64,000 nucleotides of DNA from Varroa destructor (Eukaryota; Arthropoda; Arachnida; Mesostigmata; Varroidae): NCBI RefSeq assembly GCF_002443255.2, contig NW_019211458.1, positions 17,417,939 through 17,481,938 of the forward strand, in the 5' to 3' direction. The notes beneath the pieces were generated by a model that did no database searches, had not been told where the DNA came from, and saw only the letters and a list, made by a program, of their open reading frames with translations. Made by a program: the position numbers and the translations under genes. The first letter of the stretch is position 1; each line of letters begins with the position of its first letter. Below, in pieces: positions 23,577 to 34,812 of the stretch.

Positions 23577-23965
23577 AACGTAACCGAATTATGCTGGACA
23601 GCATCACTATACTCCGGAAACATGCTTAGCAGGTAAGTACCTGATAAAAACGCGCTAATTTGTTCGTCAAGCGACTATACTTAATAAGTACCAAGCATTA
23701 TAATTATTTATAGTAGGGCACGGATATCGTATTATGGATGGGTATTTGCGGCGTGAGTATTAGTCGCATACTTCGGCTTCAACTGCAGTGTCCTATCTTC
23801 CCAAAAACAAATTTTTTCAGAAAACCTTTTGAGAGCTCACTCTGTTATACCGTACTGTACACATATAGAATGCATTTTCACCCACGCTTATTATTTACTA
23901 TGTGTCGTATGAGTGATTTGAACCTGTCCTTAAAGAACCCAAGTTTTTTTCCTAGTGCTTTTTAA
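23577..23965 (+). CDS. possible downstream exons (23577-23632, 23717-23752, 23821-23965)
   Basis: The first follows TTTATTTCATAG and ends at the perfect donor AG|GTAAGT; it starts in phase 0, as the 22817 exon requires, and encodes NVTELCWTASLY. The second is a 36-bp micro-exon ending at GC|GTGAGT in phase 2. The third follows AATTTTTTCAG in matching phase and stays open for 48 codons to TAA. Phases agree throughout, and the introns are 554, 84 and 68 bp. The pieces are short, so chance remains possible. No domain is recognised. Confidence 0.3.
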
Positions 23966-24186
23966 ACATCCCCTGATAAGCATCCAGCACTACGATCCGT
24001 ACAGGGCACATCAATAAATACTGGATCAGGGACGTTAACCTTTATAAATAAACGTTTAAAAAAAAAATCTCCATTTGAATATTGTTTTTCTCTGCCAGTC
24101 TGCTCGCTATACTTGGCTAATTTACTGTCTTGATCTTGGAGTTGTTTTCTGTTGGCACTAACAGCATAGTTTTGTGTTCTGTGCAA
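23962..24186 (-). CDS. exon candidate, polar segment
   Basis: Minus frame open for 74 codons after an acceptor ending TTGCACAG. The first half is Gln/Lys/Asp-rich (RKQLQDQDSKLAKYSEQTG), the second has KVNVPDPVFIDVPCTD. Composition is protein-like and unlike nearby chance frames. It overlaps the end of the plus-strand candidate at 23821-23965 only by a few bases. Its phase does not fit the minus exon at 24314-24371 directly. No family recognised. Confidence 0.28.
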   Translation of the reverse strand: MHRTQNYAVSANRKQLQDQDSKLAKYSEQTGREKQYSNGDFFFKRLFIKVNVPDPVFIDVPCTDRSAGCLSGDV

Positions 24187-24313
24187 TAATCTATACTATA
24201 TATTGATGTGCAGACATAAAACGGGCTATTTGGTGAGCAGTCATTAAAAATACGGATGCCCTCTTGCGATTACAAACAATAACTACTTACCTCTTTACCA
24301 AAAACAAACCTAC

Positions 24314-24371
24314 CTGCAGAAGGCTTGAACACAACGACTGTCACCCATTCGGTGGCAATGCAGGGATCGCC
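24314..24371 (-). CDS. short exon candidate
   Basis: On the minus strand an acceptor ending GTTAACAG precedes 58 bp that encode GDPCIATEWVTVVVFKPSA and end at the donor GCAG|GTAGGT in phase 1. The alternating hydrophobic pattern looks like a beta strand. The piece is too short to assign. Confidence 0.25.
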
Positions 24372-25016
24372 CTGTTAACTCAGTTTCATTATATTTGTAT
24401 TTGCCGCCATAAGCTTGACTCTACAAAATATTGAAAAAATAGCTGAGGAATGTATTATTTCGACATCGTTGATCAGTTATCAGAAGTTTTATCTTTAGTG
24501 CGCTATAATTCGTTCGTATGCCTAGTAACAAAATGCTAGCATATTCTAACGAGGACATTATTGTTGATAATCTCCGTAACTTTTTCTGATGTAATGTATA
24601 GCAGTTACTCTGCTGGCAGTTCTTCACAGCATTCAAAGTTCCGATTTTGCTTTACGTATCTACGTAGACCTGTTCAGTGTTTTACGCTCTGCGTTTTAAG
24701 GACGCGATATATGCAGCAATATCAGCCATAATCTGTTCTTTACAGGGCCGTACCCGAGGCTACAAATAGAGACTTGACTATACGTTAGTTCTAAGGGTAG
24801 CATAAAACAGCTGATTTAATAGAGACGATAACGTAATTTCTCTTGCGAACAGAGTTACATCTGTAGAACTTACGACAGAGGCTGCTACAAGATGCTTCGT
24901 GTGATCGGCCTTCTTGAGCAAACAATTCTACGGAGTTGCAAAGACCCATTTCAATCGACCCTTATAAGCCAAGCCTTCTCCGGATTGTCAAGGAGGGACC
25001 TTAGGGACTGACAGTT

Positions 25017-25396
25017 GTGAATTTTCTGTCAGATACAAACGCACACGCATACAATTCCCCAAAAAAAGATCTATCAAGTTCCTGGTTTCTACTTAATTTT
25101 ATAATTCCACAAATAGATGATACGTCAAAACCCATAATTCTCTTGATTACTAGTAATAATGAGCGGTCGACGGATGAAGTAGACCAAACCAAAGCCGATA
25201 TGTGAAGAGGCAAGTGGATAATACTTGCATAATCTCAGATAAAAAAAAAACTAAACGAACATTCTTCCGTAAATCTATTCTAACAGATTGTCTCCAAGAT
25301 TCTCTTTATCGAGTCTCTGAACAAATTAATAATTCAGTTTATCAACCACAATTATCCGCAGAACACTTCTCGGATCCATTTATTAAATATAAATAG
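25017..25396 (+). CDS. two overlapping open frames, possibly one broken coding block
   Basis: Frame one (25017-25205) and frame two (25202-25396) overlap by four bases in different phases. Both give polar, balanced peptides: TSNNERSTDEVDQTKAD at the end of the first, and TDCLQDSLYRVSEQ with YQPQLSAEHFSDPF in the second. Neither starts with ATG. They could be one exon with a frameshift, two exons of different transcripts, or chance. No family recognised. Confidence 0.22.
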
Positions 25397-25403
25397 AAGT
25401 TGT

Positions 25404-25432
25404 ACCTCAGTAGCGCAGTGGTCTGGCGCTTA
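25404..25432 (+). other. tRNA 5'-half-like fragment (Pol III box A)
   Basis: ACCTCAGTAGCGCAGTGG matches the start and D-arm of eukaryotic tRNAs, and TAGCGCAGTGG fits the box A consensus TRGYNNARNNG. No cloverleaf and no box B at tRNA distance follows; the nearest GGTTCAA is 200 bp away. It could be a decayed tRNA-derived SINE head or coincidence. Confidence 0.22.
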
Positions 25433-25689
25433 ATCATTGAGCATTCCAATATCCTCCGTTTTACAAAAGCTACACTTGAACAAATCGACAGCATATGACT
25501 TGTTCGTCTGCAAACTTAATATACTCGAACGCAATAAACAAAGTTATATATTTATTTATATATTTACTCATAAAAAAGTTCCTAAAACCTATCCTAGAAC
25601 TTCAAGGGTTCAAGAGAATGTGCTTGGGGCACCAGGTTCAGCACAAACTCGCGGACTATATTCTATGAGTGGTCTAGCCGCATAAACAT

Positions 25690-28600
25690 TTAGCTCTAAG
25701 CAGACAGCCAATTGTTAAGTGAGTATCGTCCGAACAGAGCACTTTTAAATGTAAAACTCAGTATGTAGGAATTTGCCAATTTAATCATCCCTGTTCTGGT
25801 GTTCCTCTTCTAGGCCCTGGAAGAAAATAACTGCAAATTCAGCCCCATATTGGGCTCGACAGTGTTTACTTTAATTCTGGCAAACGCACATGAGCTTATG
25901 TGAAGGATACTATCACGCCGGCCAAGGAGGTTCGCTGAAATGGCATTAACCGTCCGCAAGAAATATGTTTTGTCTACAAATTACGCCTCTATCGCGAACT
26001 CGATGCCTCCTTCTCATCTCAAGTGAAGCAAAAATCGTTGAGTTCCTCTCTGTTTGAAGAATTCTCTCTGTTCGCGAGATAGCAAAGGCTAGATGAGAAC
26101 GAAAAACAGACCATATGTATCGATCGGTCGTTTACCGGACAGCACTTACACGACAAAACGTTTGTCTATTGACCGCTTAAAGTAGAACTAGATTTTTACA
26201 CTTTCAAATTTGGCGCCACGCCGGCAAAAAAATCGCTTCGCCATGTTGCGTGCCATCACATTACTGAATAATCCAAAGCGATCGAAGGCAGCGGTGAAGT
26301 AGTGTAAGCCGAGGCGAAAGTATAATTGTTACACGTATCAGCGCCACCGCCAAAAGGGTGATGTGATTTACCTTAGCTGGGTACGCAAATAACCCAGATA
26401 AACTGCTAGTGTAAATAGTATAAGTAAATACATTTTTAAACACCTGATTGAGTTAAAATAGAACAACTAGATAATAAAGCAAGAAAAAATATTTGAATAG
26501 ACTTCTATCTCGATTTGCTGCGCAAATGTACAAAGAATGCACGTAAAAATTACGTAACACAGGCGAAGACATATCTTACCATCGACGAAAATGATAACCT
26601 GCTATACCATAATTTTTCTTGATAATTTCTCAAAATACGTGTCTCGTCTACTTCAAGACAGAGGTTTTTTTTTATTGCACCAAGTTGCGCTACAACCACA
26701 CTGATTTCTGAGATTCCGAGATGAAACCTTAGTGCCATTTAACACGATTTTCGTCACCTGTCTCTCTTTGCATAGTATTTTTAAAATACACGCCAATATT
26801 TGCAAACGTAAATATAGAACGTAGTAAACATGAAACATTGCACACAGGATTGCCTCCGAAGTCGTTGAATGAAGCATAGCTTTCCGAACGCACAGTCAGT
26901 TCTCACATTTTGTTGCCGTATAAATCCTATAGTAGGAACCTGCCAAATCATTCTGCTGCTTCATCAGCAGTAGATTGTACAGGCCCAAGAGTGATTAAAT
27001 ACGTCTATTTAGGGGTGCGGAGGTTTAAGGTATAAAATAGATAAAGTAGATTGAGTTTCCAATAACTCATCGTTCGATCTGTGCTCAAGCTGCTCAGTTC
27101 GATCCAACTTCAAAAGCGCAATATGAATCGGTTTGATGAAAAATTATAATCTAGTCCTACAACCTAGTCAAAATGCATGGGTAGGCAAACTCAACTTAGT
27201 CTTGTATTAACTTCTGGTGTTCCATAAGCTTGTCACGAAAAAGTTAGCCCATTTTATATAGGGGTTGTTATTATTAGTATTACAATAGTTTGATTATAAT
27301 TGTCGTGTAGTACTCTTAGTCTGAACCAACGAAGTCCTACTAAGGTTTGGGTCTATACTAAAAGCGATGCTTTTTAAAGCATCCTATATTCATCAGCAGG
27401 TTACGGGTAAAAAACATTATAAGCAACACCAGTTGAAAGAGGTCTAGAATTATTTTAAGGCTTTCATTCAAACGAAGTATCGGTAGACTGGCAGTCTATT
27501 GATCGTAATCACCGTTTACTCCTTCTGATACTAGATATAAATAAAAGTCAAATACTGCTACAAATCTGATAGACAAAAGTAGAATTACTTTATTTTTATA
27601 GAATATTATTTACATATTATAGAACTCGTCACGGCAAATAACAATACGTTGTTTTTAAGATTGGAGCACAGATTATTAGTTATTATTCAATTTTCCCGCG
27701 CTTTACAGATGTTGGCCAAGATTAAAAACTTAACCCCAAAAACGCCCGAACTCGACGGTTTATGTCACGGTTTTTAGAATTCAAGTTCATCAGATAGCTC
27801 TAAAAGCAGTTTTTTTTTTTTTTTTTTTTTAAATATATCCAAGTGTTTGACAGGGACATTAATAAATAGTGTCAATGGGTTGACTTTCTCAATCGTTTTG
27901 AGTACATGCTCAAAACATAGCATTTTTGGGACATTAGATGCATGTAGCGTATCCGAGGCACACCCTGATAAGTTCACACCTGCCAATATCATTTGGTGAA
28001 CTAGTACTGTTAATAAAAGCTACAAATTATGAATATTTGGAAATGTTCTAGCGTCTAGTTTTGAATCCCGAACTGAGACTTTGGTTGTGTTTATACTGAG
28101 CAAGCGTCGTCGTTAGGAATGACACTTCTATTTATTACACGCACAAAGTCTCTTTGAAATATTCGTCTCTTTAGATAAAATCTAAAAAACAAGACATAAA
28201 AAGAAATCTCAATTTGTGCGCGCCAGCTCAAACAAGGCACAAGGTACGTTGATCTTTACCAAGAACATGATCTGTAGTATATGTTTGAGAGTACGTACAT
28301 AAGTAATAATTGAAAACTGCTGGGACACTGGACCCGGTAAATGCCACGTTTAGCTTTAATGCTTAGGTAAAATTCAGTGATTCCTATTATAACTTGTGCA
28401 ATTACTAATAATATCAGTTTGCCCCGTTAAGTGTCATTACACCTCCTGGCAGTAATATAACTAAATTGCCCATTATTGCAGCATGTGCAATGCGGGGTTA
28501 TTGGTGCTGAAAAGTTTGAGCTCCTTTCAAAAAAAAAAATCAATTTTGAACTGCTGCGATCGTTAGATACGCGTTTTCGTGCTTTTTACGAGTTTTTCGA

Positions 28601-28805
28601 TCCTTTAAGACGTTTTTATGTGTGAGCCAGAGTGAATATTCCGCTCCGGGGCAAGGCGAACTTTCTAAAATAGCGCCTAGAAATCGCGCAAATAATAAAC
28701 TCCGACTAACTGAGAACGTTTCAATAACGTATATGGTGCTACAATGTTGATGAGAACCTTCCAACAAAAATCGCTGTAGACAGTTACAAGCAAATGGGCG
28801 AACTC
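25690..28805. other. no supported gene apart from a poly-T tract
   Basis: Short frames only (60-90 codons). A 22-T run lies at 27809-27830. An 8-bp stem with a two-base loop (GATGCTTT/AAAGCATC) occurs near 27367-27384. Confidence 0.55.
27809..27830 (-). repeat. 22-bp poly-A (minus) / poly-T run
   Basis: On the minus strand this is a 22-A run at the 3' side of an open frame (27992 down to 27774) that runs into it as a Lys stretch. This arrangement could mark the tail of a retroposed sequence, but no target-site duplication was found. Confidence 0.8.
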
Positions 28806-28808
28806 TGA

Positions 28809-29426
28809 ACTCGAACAACTTCTCAATTACGCTCCGGTAGTGGACAAGATTTAACTAGTAGATGCTCCGTTTGCCTAGAAATTTGCGGGTGCTCTACAAA
28901 ACCAATTAAGTCCATAAAAGAAAACATCTTATTGGCTGGAAAATCTACGTCCTCTTGTTACATTCTTGCCCTTCGCCAAGGTCATAATGCTGCAAAAATT
29001 CGTCTCAAATTGATGAAGACGTTACAGCGCTGGGGTAAGTGTGTAAAACATAACGGAGCGTTCCTGTAACGTATACTAAAATCATCATTTTAGCCTAACT
29101 ACTTTAAAGTACTATTTAATTTTGAATACTTACAACTTGAATATTCATTACTAGGCCGCAAAGTCATCAGAGAAACAGAACTCATCGACGACGCCGTGAT
29201 TTCTGAAGGAAACTTGAGGTTAACAATGCCGAATTCAGGCAAACCGGACATTTGCTTGGCATCGCTTTTTTTTCCCTCAACTGATTGGTGGATCCCTGAT
29301 TCATGTCGGCTAAACTTTTCTCTAAGAATATATACGACGATTCTCAACATTTTCCGGAACAGAAAAATGCTCGGATGCTTCGCGTATGTCATAGACAGCA
29401 GTCTTGAATTGCACCTATATTTTTGA
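28809..29426 (+). CDS. two-exon gene candidate (open 28809-29034; 29155-29426)
   Basis: The first frame is open for 75 codons and ends at the strong donor TGGG|GTAAGT in phase 1. Its true 5' boundary is unknown; AG dinucleotides at several points could be the acceptor. The second exon follows TTCATTACTAG, starts in the matching phase and is open for 90 codons to TGA. The intron would be 120 bp. The first part is Cys-rich (CSVCLEICGC) and then Lys/Leu helical (AKIRLKLMKTLQRW). The second begins VIRETELIDDAVIS and later has Trp-Trp and a hydrophobic C-terminus. It looks like protein, but I do not recognise the family. An overlapping minus ATG frame (29099-29392) is taken as the shadow. Confidence 0.35.
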
Positions 29427-29429
29427 GAT

Positions 29430-31690
29430 CAAAGTAAGCACTGTTTCCGGCATGGTAAGCACGGCTCGTCGCACATGCCCCGCACAGAGTGTCATGCATA
29501 TATGACAGCACTGGCAGTCTGTCTGCCTGTGGCTTCTGTATGTAATAGCCTCTTCGTTTAGGTCGCCCGCATCTCTGAAAGAAGGTATGTTTTCAATTAA
29601 TTTCGGCTGTGAAAAACAAAGCTTTGATGATACGAGCTGCCACGTGCGTGAATACACTGTCCCTTTTTTGCGGCTTTATCGAAAAATATTATATTCATAA
29701 GCAAGCTTCCCTATGCATCTAATACTGAGCTTATTGAATTGAAGACCGAATTTGAAGGCAAACTACCTCTCTTGCCGCTAACTTCTCAACGTCCTTACCC
29801 TGCGATGGATACCAAAACGTATAACAGGGCACGGACTAGTTTGAATATATTACACATACAAGCATATTCACATCGAAGCTACAAACTAGTATACACCTAT
29901 CGAAAAGAGTAGCTCAGCCAATCAAGGCTAGAGAGCTTGCCGACCTGGTGAGTTCCGCGCCCCACACAAAACGTTATCGTAGCAATCAAGTACGTCGCAT
30001 TGAGAAATAGGTTTACAATCGGAAGTGATACTGTTCCAGCTTTTCACGCATTTAATATGAACTAAGGTAATACACGGTCTTCCTTTATCTAGCTGATCTT
30101 GCATGACTGTAATCTGCACGTACTGTATATCTAGACATTACGAGCACCATGCTAAAAAGGTAGTGCCGATGGGATAAGTCTTCATAAAATCTGGTCCGAA
30201 CTATGCTGAGACGAGAGCTGCTGCACGAAGCTTCGAGATCTTACACTATAACATTCTACGTACGTTATGCACGCATCTACATGGATATACTTAACGCCGC
30301 AGGATATTTATCTCTGCTAAGCGAGATCTTTTAAATATTCTCGCTGTTTGGCTATATATATATATATATATAGTATGCCAGACCAAACACACAAACGAGC
30401 GAACCAAGAAAATTGCTGAAATCGCATATTTGTGCGTACACACGCATATGCCTCATTCATACGATACAGCTGCAAAATAAAGCCATATATGGAAATGTTA
30501 TGCCACTTTTCGCAGTGACTGCGAAAAAAATAGCGGCGGTAACGGGGGTGCCTTGACTACGTGATAAGTTGTAAATAAAAAATTTCTTTCCGCGCACGCC
30601 ATGCACGTAAGCTGCACGCAGGATAACATTCAGTATCATATGATGGATTTGTTGACAATCAACGACAGTTGCCAGCATATAACTTTCGAGCTACTTTTTT
30701 TTTTTTAGAATGTAGAATAGTCGGAATAGTTTTCTCTGATGCAGATTTCCATATGCTACTTAATGTGTGTTTTCTAGTAAGCGATCGAGAAGGCCGTACA
30801 GGCTTGGATTTGGCGTCTTTCGATAGAGGGAACATTTTATTTAGGACCTGTAATCAAATCAGAGAACTTGACTTATGATCAATATTTGCTCCAATCGCTT
30901 TTTCCCCGACTGGTTTATAGCTCTCTGTTCTATCTTCTTCCTATATTTCCTCTGGAATAGCTGTAAGAGAAACAGTAGTGCACGACTAAGTACTACTTAG
31001 TGTACATAACACTGAATCGTCGACCTATTAACAAAAAGCTCATCGACTACCCAAAAACTATATACTAACCTATAGGTGAGATATCAAGGAATATGGAAAA
31101 GCATATGGAACAGATATGATTAAAAGTGGAATAAACTATGCTGAACGTACCTTGAAGTTTGTATTGCTGTGTGTATGCTCAACTGTAGCTCGAATACCCT
31201 GACGGCATAAAAAATTACGTATGTTTGTATGCGAAGCCGTTGACTATTAGCTTGAGGCGTACCCTTTACAGGCGAGTCAAACATAGGACAGGAGCTATTT
31301 AAGCAAACGATTTTTGACTTGCGTGGGTGCACACTACACACGGTAACCTGTGACCATGTCAGGTATTTACTGTATCAAAACAGTAAACCTCGTAATGTGC
31401 TTCGATGGTACAACGGTTTGACAATAACTCGCCTATGTATAGTTAATAACAGAAATAATATTGCCGCTACAAATGCGCCATCTGCCTAACGTGTCTGATC
31501 ATTTTGTTCACGCACTCGATTACGAGCGTCTAGAGGGTTCTGAAATGAACCGGCTTCTATATGTTTTGGCGTCTAGGACCGGTTGTCTGAATTGTTCTGG
31601 CATAATCAACATGAACCTTTAAGTTACACTTGGCTCGTTTGCTTTATAGTATACCTAGCAAACTGCGAGGGTAGCCACGAAACTGACGCG
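29430..31690. other. no supported gene
   Basis: Several 60-80-codon frames without motifs. A (TA)n tract lies at 30353-30372. Confidence 0.55.
30353..30372. repeat. (TA)n microsatellite
   Basis: About ten TA units. Confidence 0.9.
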
Positions 31691-31694
31691 TAAT

Positions 31695-32054
31695 ATGCAC
31701 AGCTGGAGAACTCGGGCTATTGCTTTGATTACGGGTGCAATCTCGAGTAGGACCTCAAAGCTTTCGGTCAACGAGTGTGACCCTAACATCAGGCGCAACT
31801 TTTTGTTATGGCACTGGCTCCTATTGCACCATGACCAAGCGCACGGTACAGTTCTTCCGATGAACTGTCGTTCATCAGAAGGCGTCAGTTACGGTGACAG
31901 GTGTTTCCAGCTTCCAAGCGTTCGCCCCACTTTGCAGCTTAGCGATAACATACGAAATGATTATTTTGTGGTCAGTATCGAAAAATCACCATTGCTAGCA
32001 ACGTTTTTGCCTGTCCAACAGACGCGATATCGTAAACGATTCCCAAGTAGGTAG
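31695..32054 (+). CDS. ATG open frame of 119 codons, unknown
   Basis: ATG at 31695 opens 119 codons in a slightly GC-richer patch. The peptide is balanced, with CDPNIRRNFLLWHWLLLHHDQ near residue 30-50 and a polar C-terminal half. The stop codon is followed at once by a donor-like AG|GTAGGT, so the frame could end in an exon boundary instead. No domain, signal peptide or clear membrane helix is recognised. It is the second-longest ATG-started frame here. Confidence 0.28.
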   Translation: MHSWRTRAIALITGAISSRTSKLSVNECDPNIRRNFLLWHWLLLHHDQAHGTVLPMNCRSSEGVSYGDRCFQLPSVRPTLQLSDNIRNDYFVVSIEKSPLLATFLPVQQTRYRKRFPSR

Positions 32055-32059
32055 GTTGA

Positions 32060-34150
32060 AAGTGACCCAGCGAATACCTCGAATCTAATAGTTTAAGAGG
32101 TTGTTTTTGGGCACCTTATCTTTCTAACACTGACTTGTCCTTCATGCGATCTGATTTCTATACCGAAAAAGAGTGTAGACATTAGGACAAAGCAAAAGCT
32201 TTCTTTAGAAACGAAACTGCATTATTGTTTTACTACAGAAACATCGGATAGTTATGTTTACGTGTTGGCTAAGTGAAATAAGAATACATCAAAATTCACT
32301 ATTGCGGGTACGTGTCCGCTATTTAAGTATGTCGGGTACTGAGTAGGGAGTACCGCGTCATCATTCGTGTAATCCAGATCTCTGCTTTTAATACGATACC
32401 TATTTTCAATATACCAACGTATCGTTCGTAACGCTTCTAACAAGCTACGTGTGGAAAAAGTTGATACAACACGAAATTGCACGTGTTTGCTCGGAGAAAG
32501 GATGCTTACTAATTACACACCTTCTATTTTTTGATTGACAAACTGTCCGAAACTACCAATGTATCAGGTGCGGTCTTTGTTAGAAGGCAGATTTCGACCG
32601 CACAATTTGTAAGAGTTTTAGATAGTTCTTAGTATGTCTTAGCAGGTGGTTACCTTAATAAATGTTTGATCTTAATAATAGATAATTGCGTTGCCAGCCG
32701 AAGCTAAGATGGCTTTTCTCTCTAGCTAACGTTTAACTCATACGGTTATCACAGAGGAATCAGTAATCCAGGTACAGTAACACGAGTAGAATTCAAATGC
32801 ACTTAACCTTTTGATGAAAATGAAACATTATACGTCTATACCACAATCGTAATATTCGAAATCTTATAGTTTCGTTCTTTGGAGACTCATCGCGCACGTG
32901 CATGCACGAGGAAAGGATTAAGTGTGCTCAAGCACGATCTTAACGTGGTAAAAGCCAAAACAATCCGATAGCCACATATTATTGACAGGGTAACTAGGTA
33001 AATTTTCCCAAATTTTATCTCTCAGTCCCCTCCCGTCTCTATTTTCTATATTTTTCCATATTCCATAAGATAACAAACAAACATTTTTTGTATTCAAGAA
33101 TAGTTCTGACATTAGCAGAGGACAGCAAAAATTGTTCATCGATTAGATGTATGGGCATAGCAGAAACGCATATCAGTAGTACCTGTTTCTTTTCGTAAGG
33201 CAGAAGGCAATGTACACCTCCTCCCTCTCCCCTTCCCCGACCTCCGTATCCGTCCGACCGTCCACAGTTTTCGTAACCCCACTAATATCGTCTTTCTAGT
33301 ATTCTATCAAGTATCGAGCAGCCTTCTCTTTCAAAACGAAGCGAGTCTACCCTGCCTAGCGTTTTCCTTGCATAGTCTAGCATGATGGATTGCTACGCAG
33401 TGGCTTATGAGAGCTAATGCGCAACGCGTTGTCTGTGCGAGAACAAGGTGAGCATTTTAGGAGACGCCGCGGAACGGCGAATAGTGTCTATTTTGGCAGA
33501 GAAGAGCGGATTGAGGTAAAGTATGGGAGGTAAAGTTTTCGTACGTTGTTATCAGACTCATGCCCGGCTTGACCCGACCCAAAAACCTGCAAAAAAAAAT
33601 AGTGTTGGCTGCTCAGCTTAACTTAGGGTTTCTCCTATACATTCTCGCATTCATGCTAGCTTGCTTATTTGTTCTGCTAATAGTTCCTCTTGGCCTCTAG
33701 CGGGATCAATAAATGGTCATATGTGTATATGTGCTATGTGTGGTATACCAGTTTTTTGTAGGGGCTTCAATGAAAATATTTCTTTTCACTTATATATAGG
33801 ATGTTCGAGCGATTTTATTAGCTAACTATGTAAACTATACAGTGAGCGATATGCGGCGTAATGTCTTAACAATGACAGCATGGATTATGTCGGAGGGCGT
33901 ACATGAAACTTCAGAACGTTCCTTAATAACGAATAAAACACCGATAGAAGAAAAATTGTTGTTTTTTTCGGAATATCATTGCCAGTAGATGGAATATCAC
34001 GTGGCGTATATTGCTGATGGTAGCTGGTTTTGTGCTTAGTAGTGCGTAGATCCAGGGATAGAATATACTAAGAAAACAGCCAGAGAACTAACCTTTTAGC
34101 TACTATAACCTATCAATATAACAATCATTAGTAGAAAAATGAAAATTGAA
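32060..34150. other. no supported gene; pyrimidine tract and GC-richer patch
   Basis: Frames are short. At 33215-33239 there is a C/T-rich tract, followed by GC-richer sequence to about 33540 with a donor-like AAG|GTGAGC at 33448. The open stretch before that donor is only about 16-20 codons. Confidence 0.5.
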
Positions 34151-34154
34151 AAGT

Positions 34155-34427
34155 TTATTTATTGGCGAGTTGGCACCAATCCAATGAATAGCTTATAATT
34201 TTTACAGTTATTACAAAAATCAGTTCCCCAAAAAACTCCTGTGCATGAGTGAATCCAAGATATTGAGCGCCAATCAGGGCATTCAGCAGACACAAAAACT
34301 TTCGGCGTGATTGAATTAAGTTACTTAATTCTAGATTACGGAAATTTGTTCGGTTAAACTGGCTAACTATATACCGTTCCATATAATATTCACGTTCCAT
34401 ATAATATTCAAGTTTTTTATTAGGCAT
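34155..34427 (-). CDS. small ATG frame of 90 codons with tandem EYYMER
   Basis: ATG at 34427 opens 90 codons to TAA at 34155. An 18-bp tandem duplication (34376-34411) gives EYYMER twice at residues 7-18. The middle is polar and protein-like (FNRTNFRNLELSNLIQSRR), followed by a hydrophobic C-terminal stretch. Two overlapping AATAAA polyadenylation signals (minus strand) sit across the stop codon, so a mature transcript would have almost no 3' UTR. The 5' end is 82 bp from the divergent 34510 frame. The hydrophobic segment at about residues 66-82 could be a membrane anchor. No family recognised. Confidence 0.35.
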   Translation of the reverse strand: MPNKKLEYYMEREYYMERYIVSQFNRTNFRNLELSNLIQSRRKFLCLLNALIGAQYLGFTHAQEFFGELIFVITVKIISYSLDWCQLANK

Positions 34428-34509
34428 TTCAATATGCTTTTAATATGGTCCTATTCTAAAAAGCTGCTCATCTCAATGTTATATAGATCTATCATTTAGG
34501 TAAGTAAAT
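34428..34509. promoter_or_regulatory. possible shared divergent promoter
   Basis: 82 bp separate two head-to-head ATG frames. The segment is AT-rich, with TATATAGAT on the plus strand about 25 bp before the plus-strand ATG. It could equally contain a splice site, because TTTAG|GTAAGT occurs at 34495-34506. Inference only. Confidence 0.18.
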
Positions 34510-34812
34510 ATGGAAGATCAGCCACAAACAGATCTAGAACCCAGTCCTTCGAGTGTCGTTACCTGCAACAGTGGATCGATGACAGGCTCATGTGCCTATC
34601 GAGAACTTCCGTTTAAAAAGGTGCATGCGAGAAAGGAATTAGATGAACTTCACGAAGCTTCCAATCGGTCTCTAGTAAGCATACGTAACCAAATCAACGA
34701 ATTTCGACTAAATGAAAGAGACCGTCATCGCAGCTTGGAAAAGGAAATAGATTATCAAAAAAATGTTCTTTTTACGGAAGTGAAGTACAAACATACACAG
34801 TCTAAGATATAA
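34510..34812 (+). CDS. 100-codon ATG frame with predicted coiled coil
   Basis: ATG at 34510 opens 100 codons. Residues 1-30 are acidic and Ser/Thr-rich, and residues 35-95 are highly charged with heptad-like spacing (KELDELHEASNRSL, then ERDRHRSLEKEIDYQKN), suggesting a coiled-coil helix. Composition is very unlike chance frames nearby. It may end at TAA (34810-34812) or, with a donor GAA|GTGAAG at 34779/34780, continue in phase 0 into the open frame at 34981. That would make a cytoskeletal, centrosomal or similar coiled-coil protein possible, but no family is assigned. Confidence 0.42.
   Translation: MEDQPQTDLEPSPSSVVTCNSGSMTGSCAYRELPFKKVHARKELDELHEASNRSLVSIRNQINEFRLNERDRHRSLEKEIDYQKNVLFTEVKYKHTQSKI

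Noticed and set aside
29099..29392. 97-codon minus ATG frame
   Set aside because: Overlaps the better supported plus-strand exon at 29155-29426 and lacks any motif; treated as a shadow.
34495..34506. TTTAG|GTAAGT just before the 34510 ATG
   Set aside because: It is a good donor string, but no open frame ends there. If real, the 34510 frame would lie in an intron. Kept only as a caution on that call.
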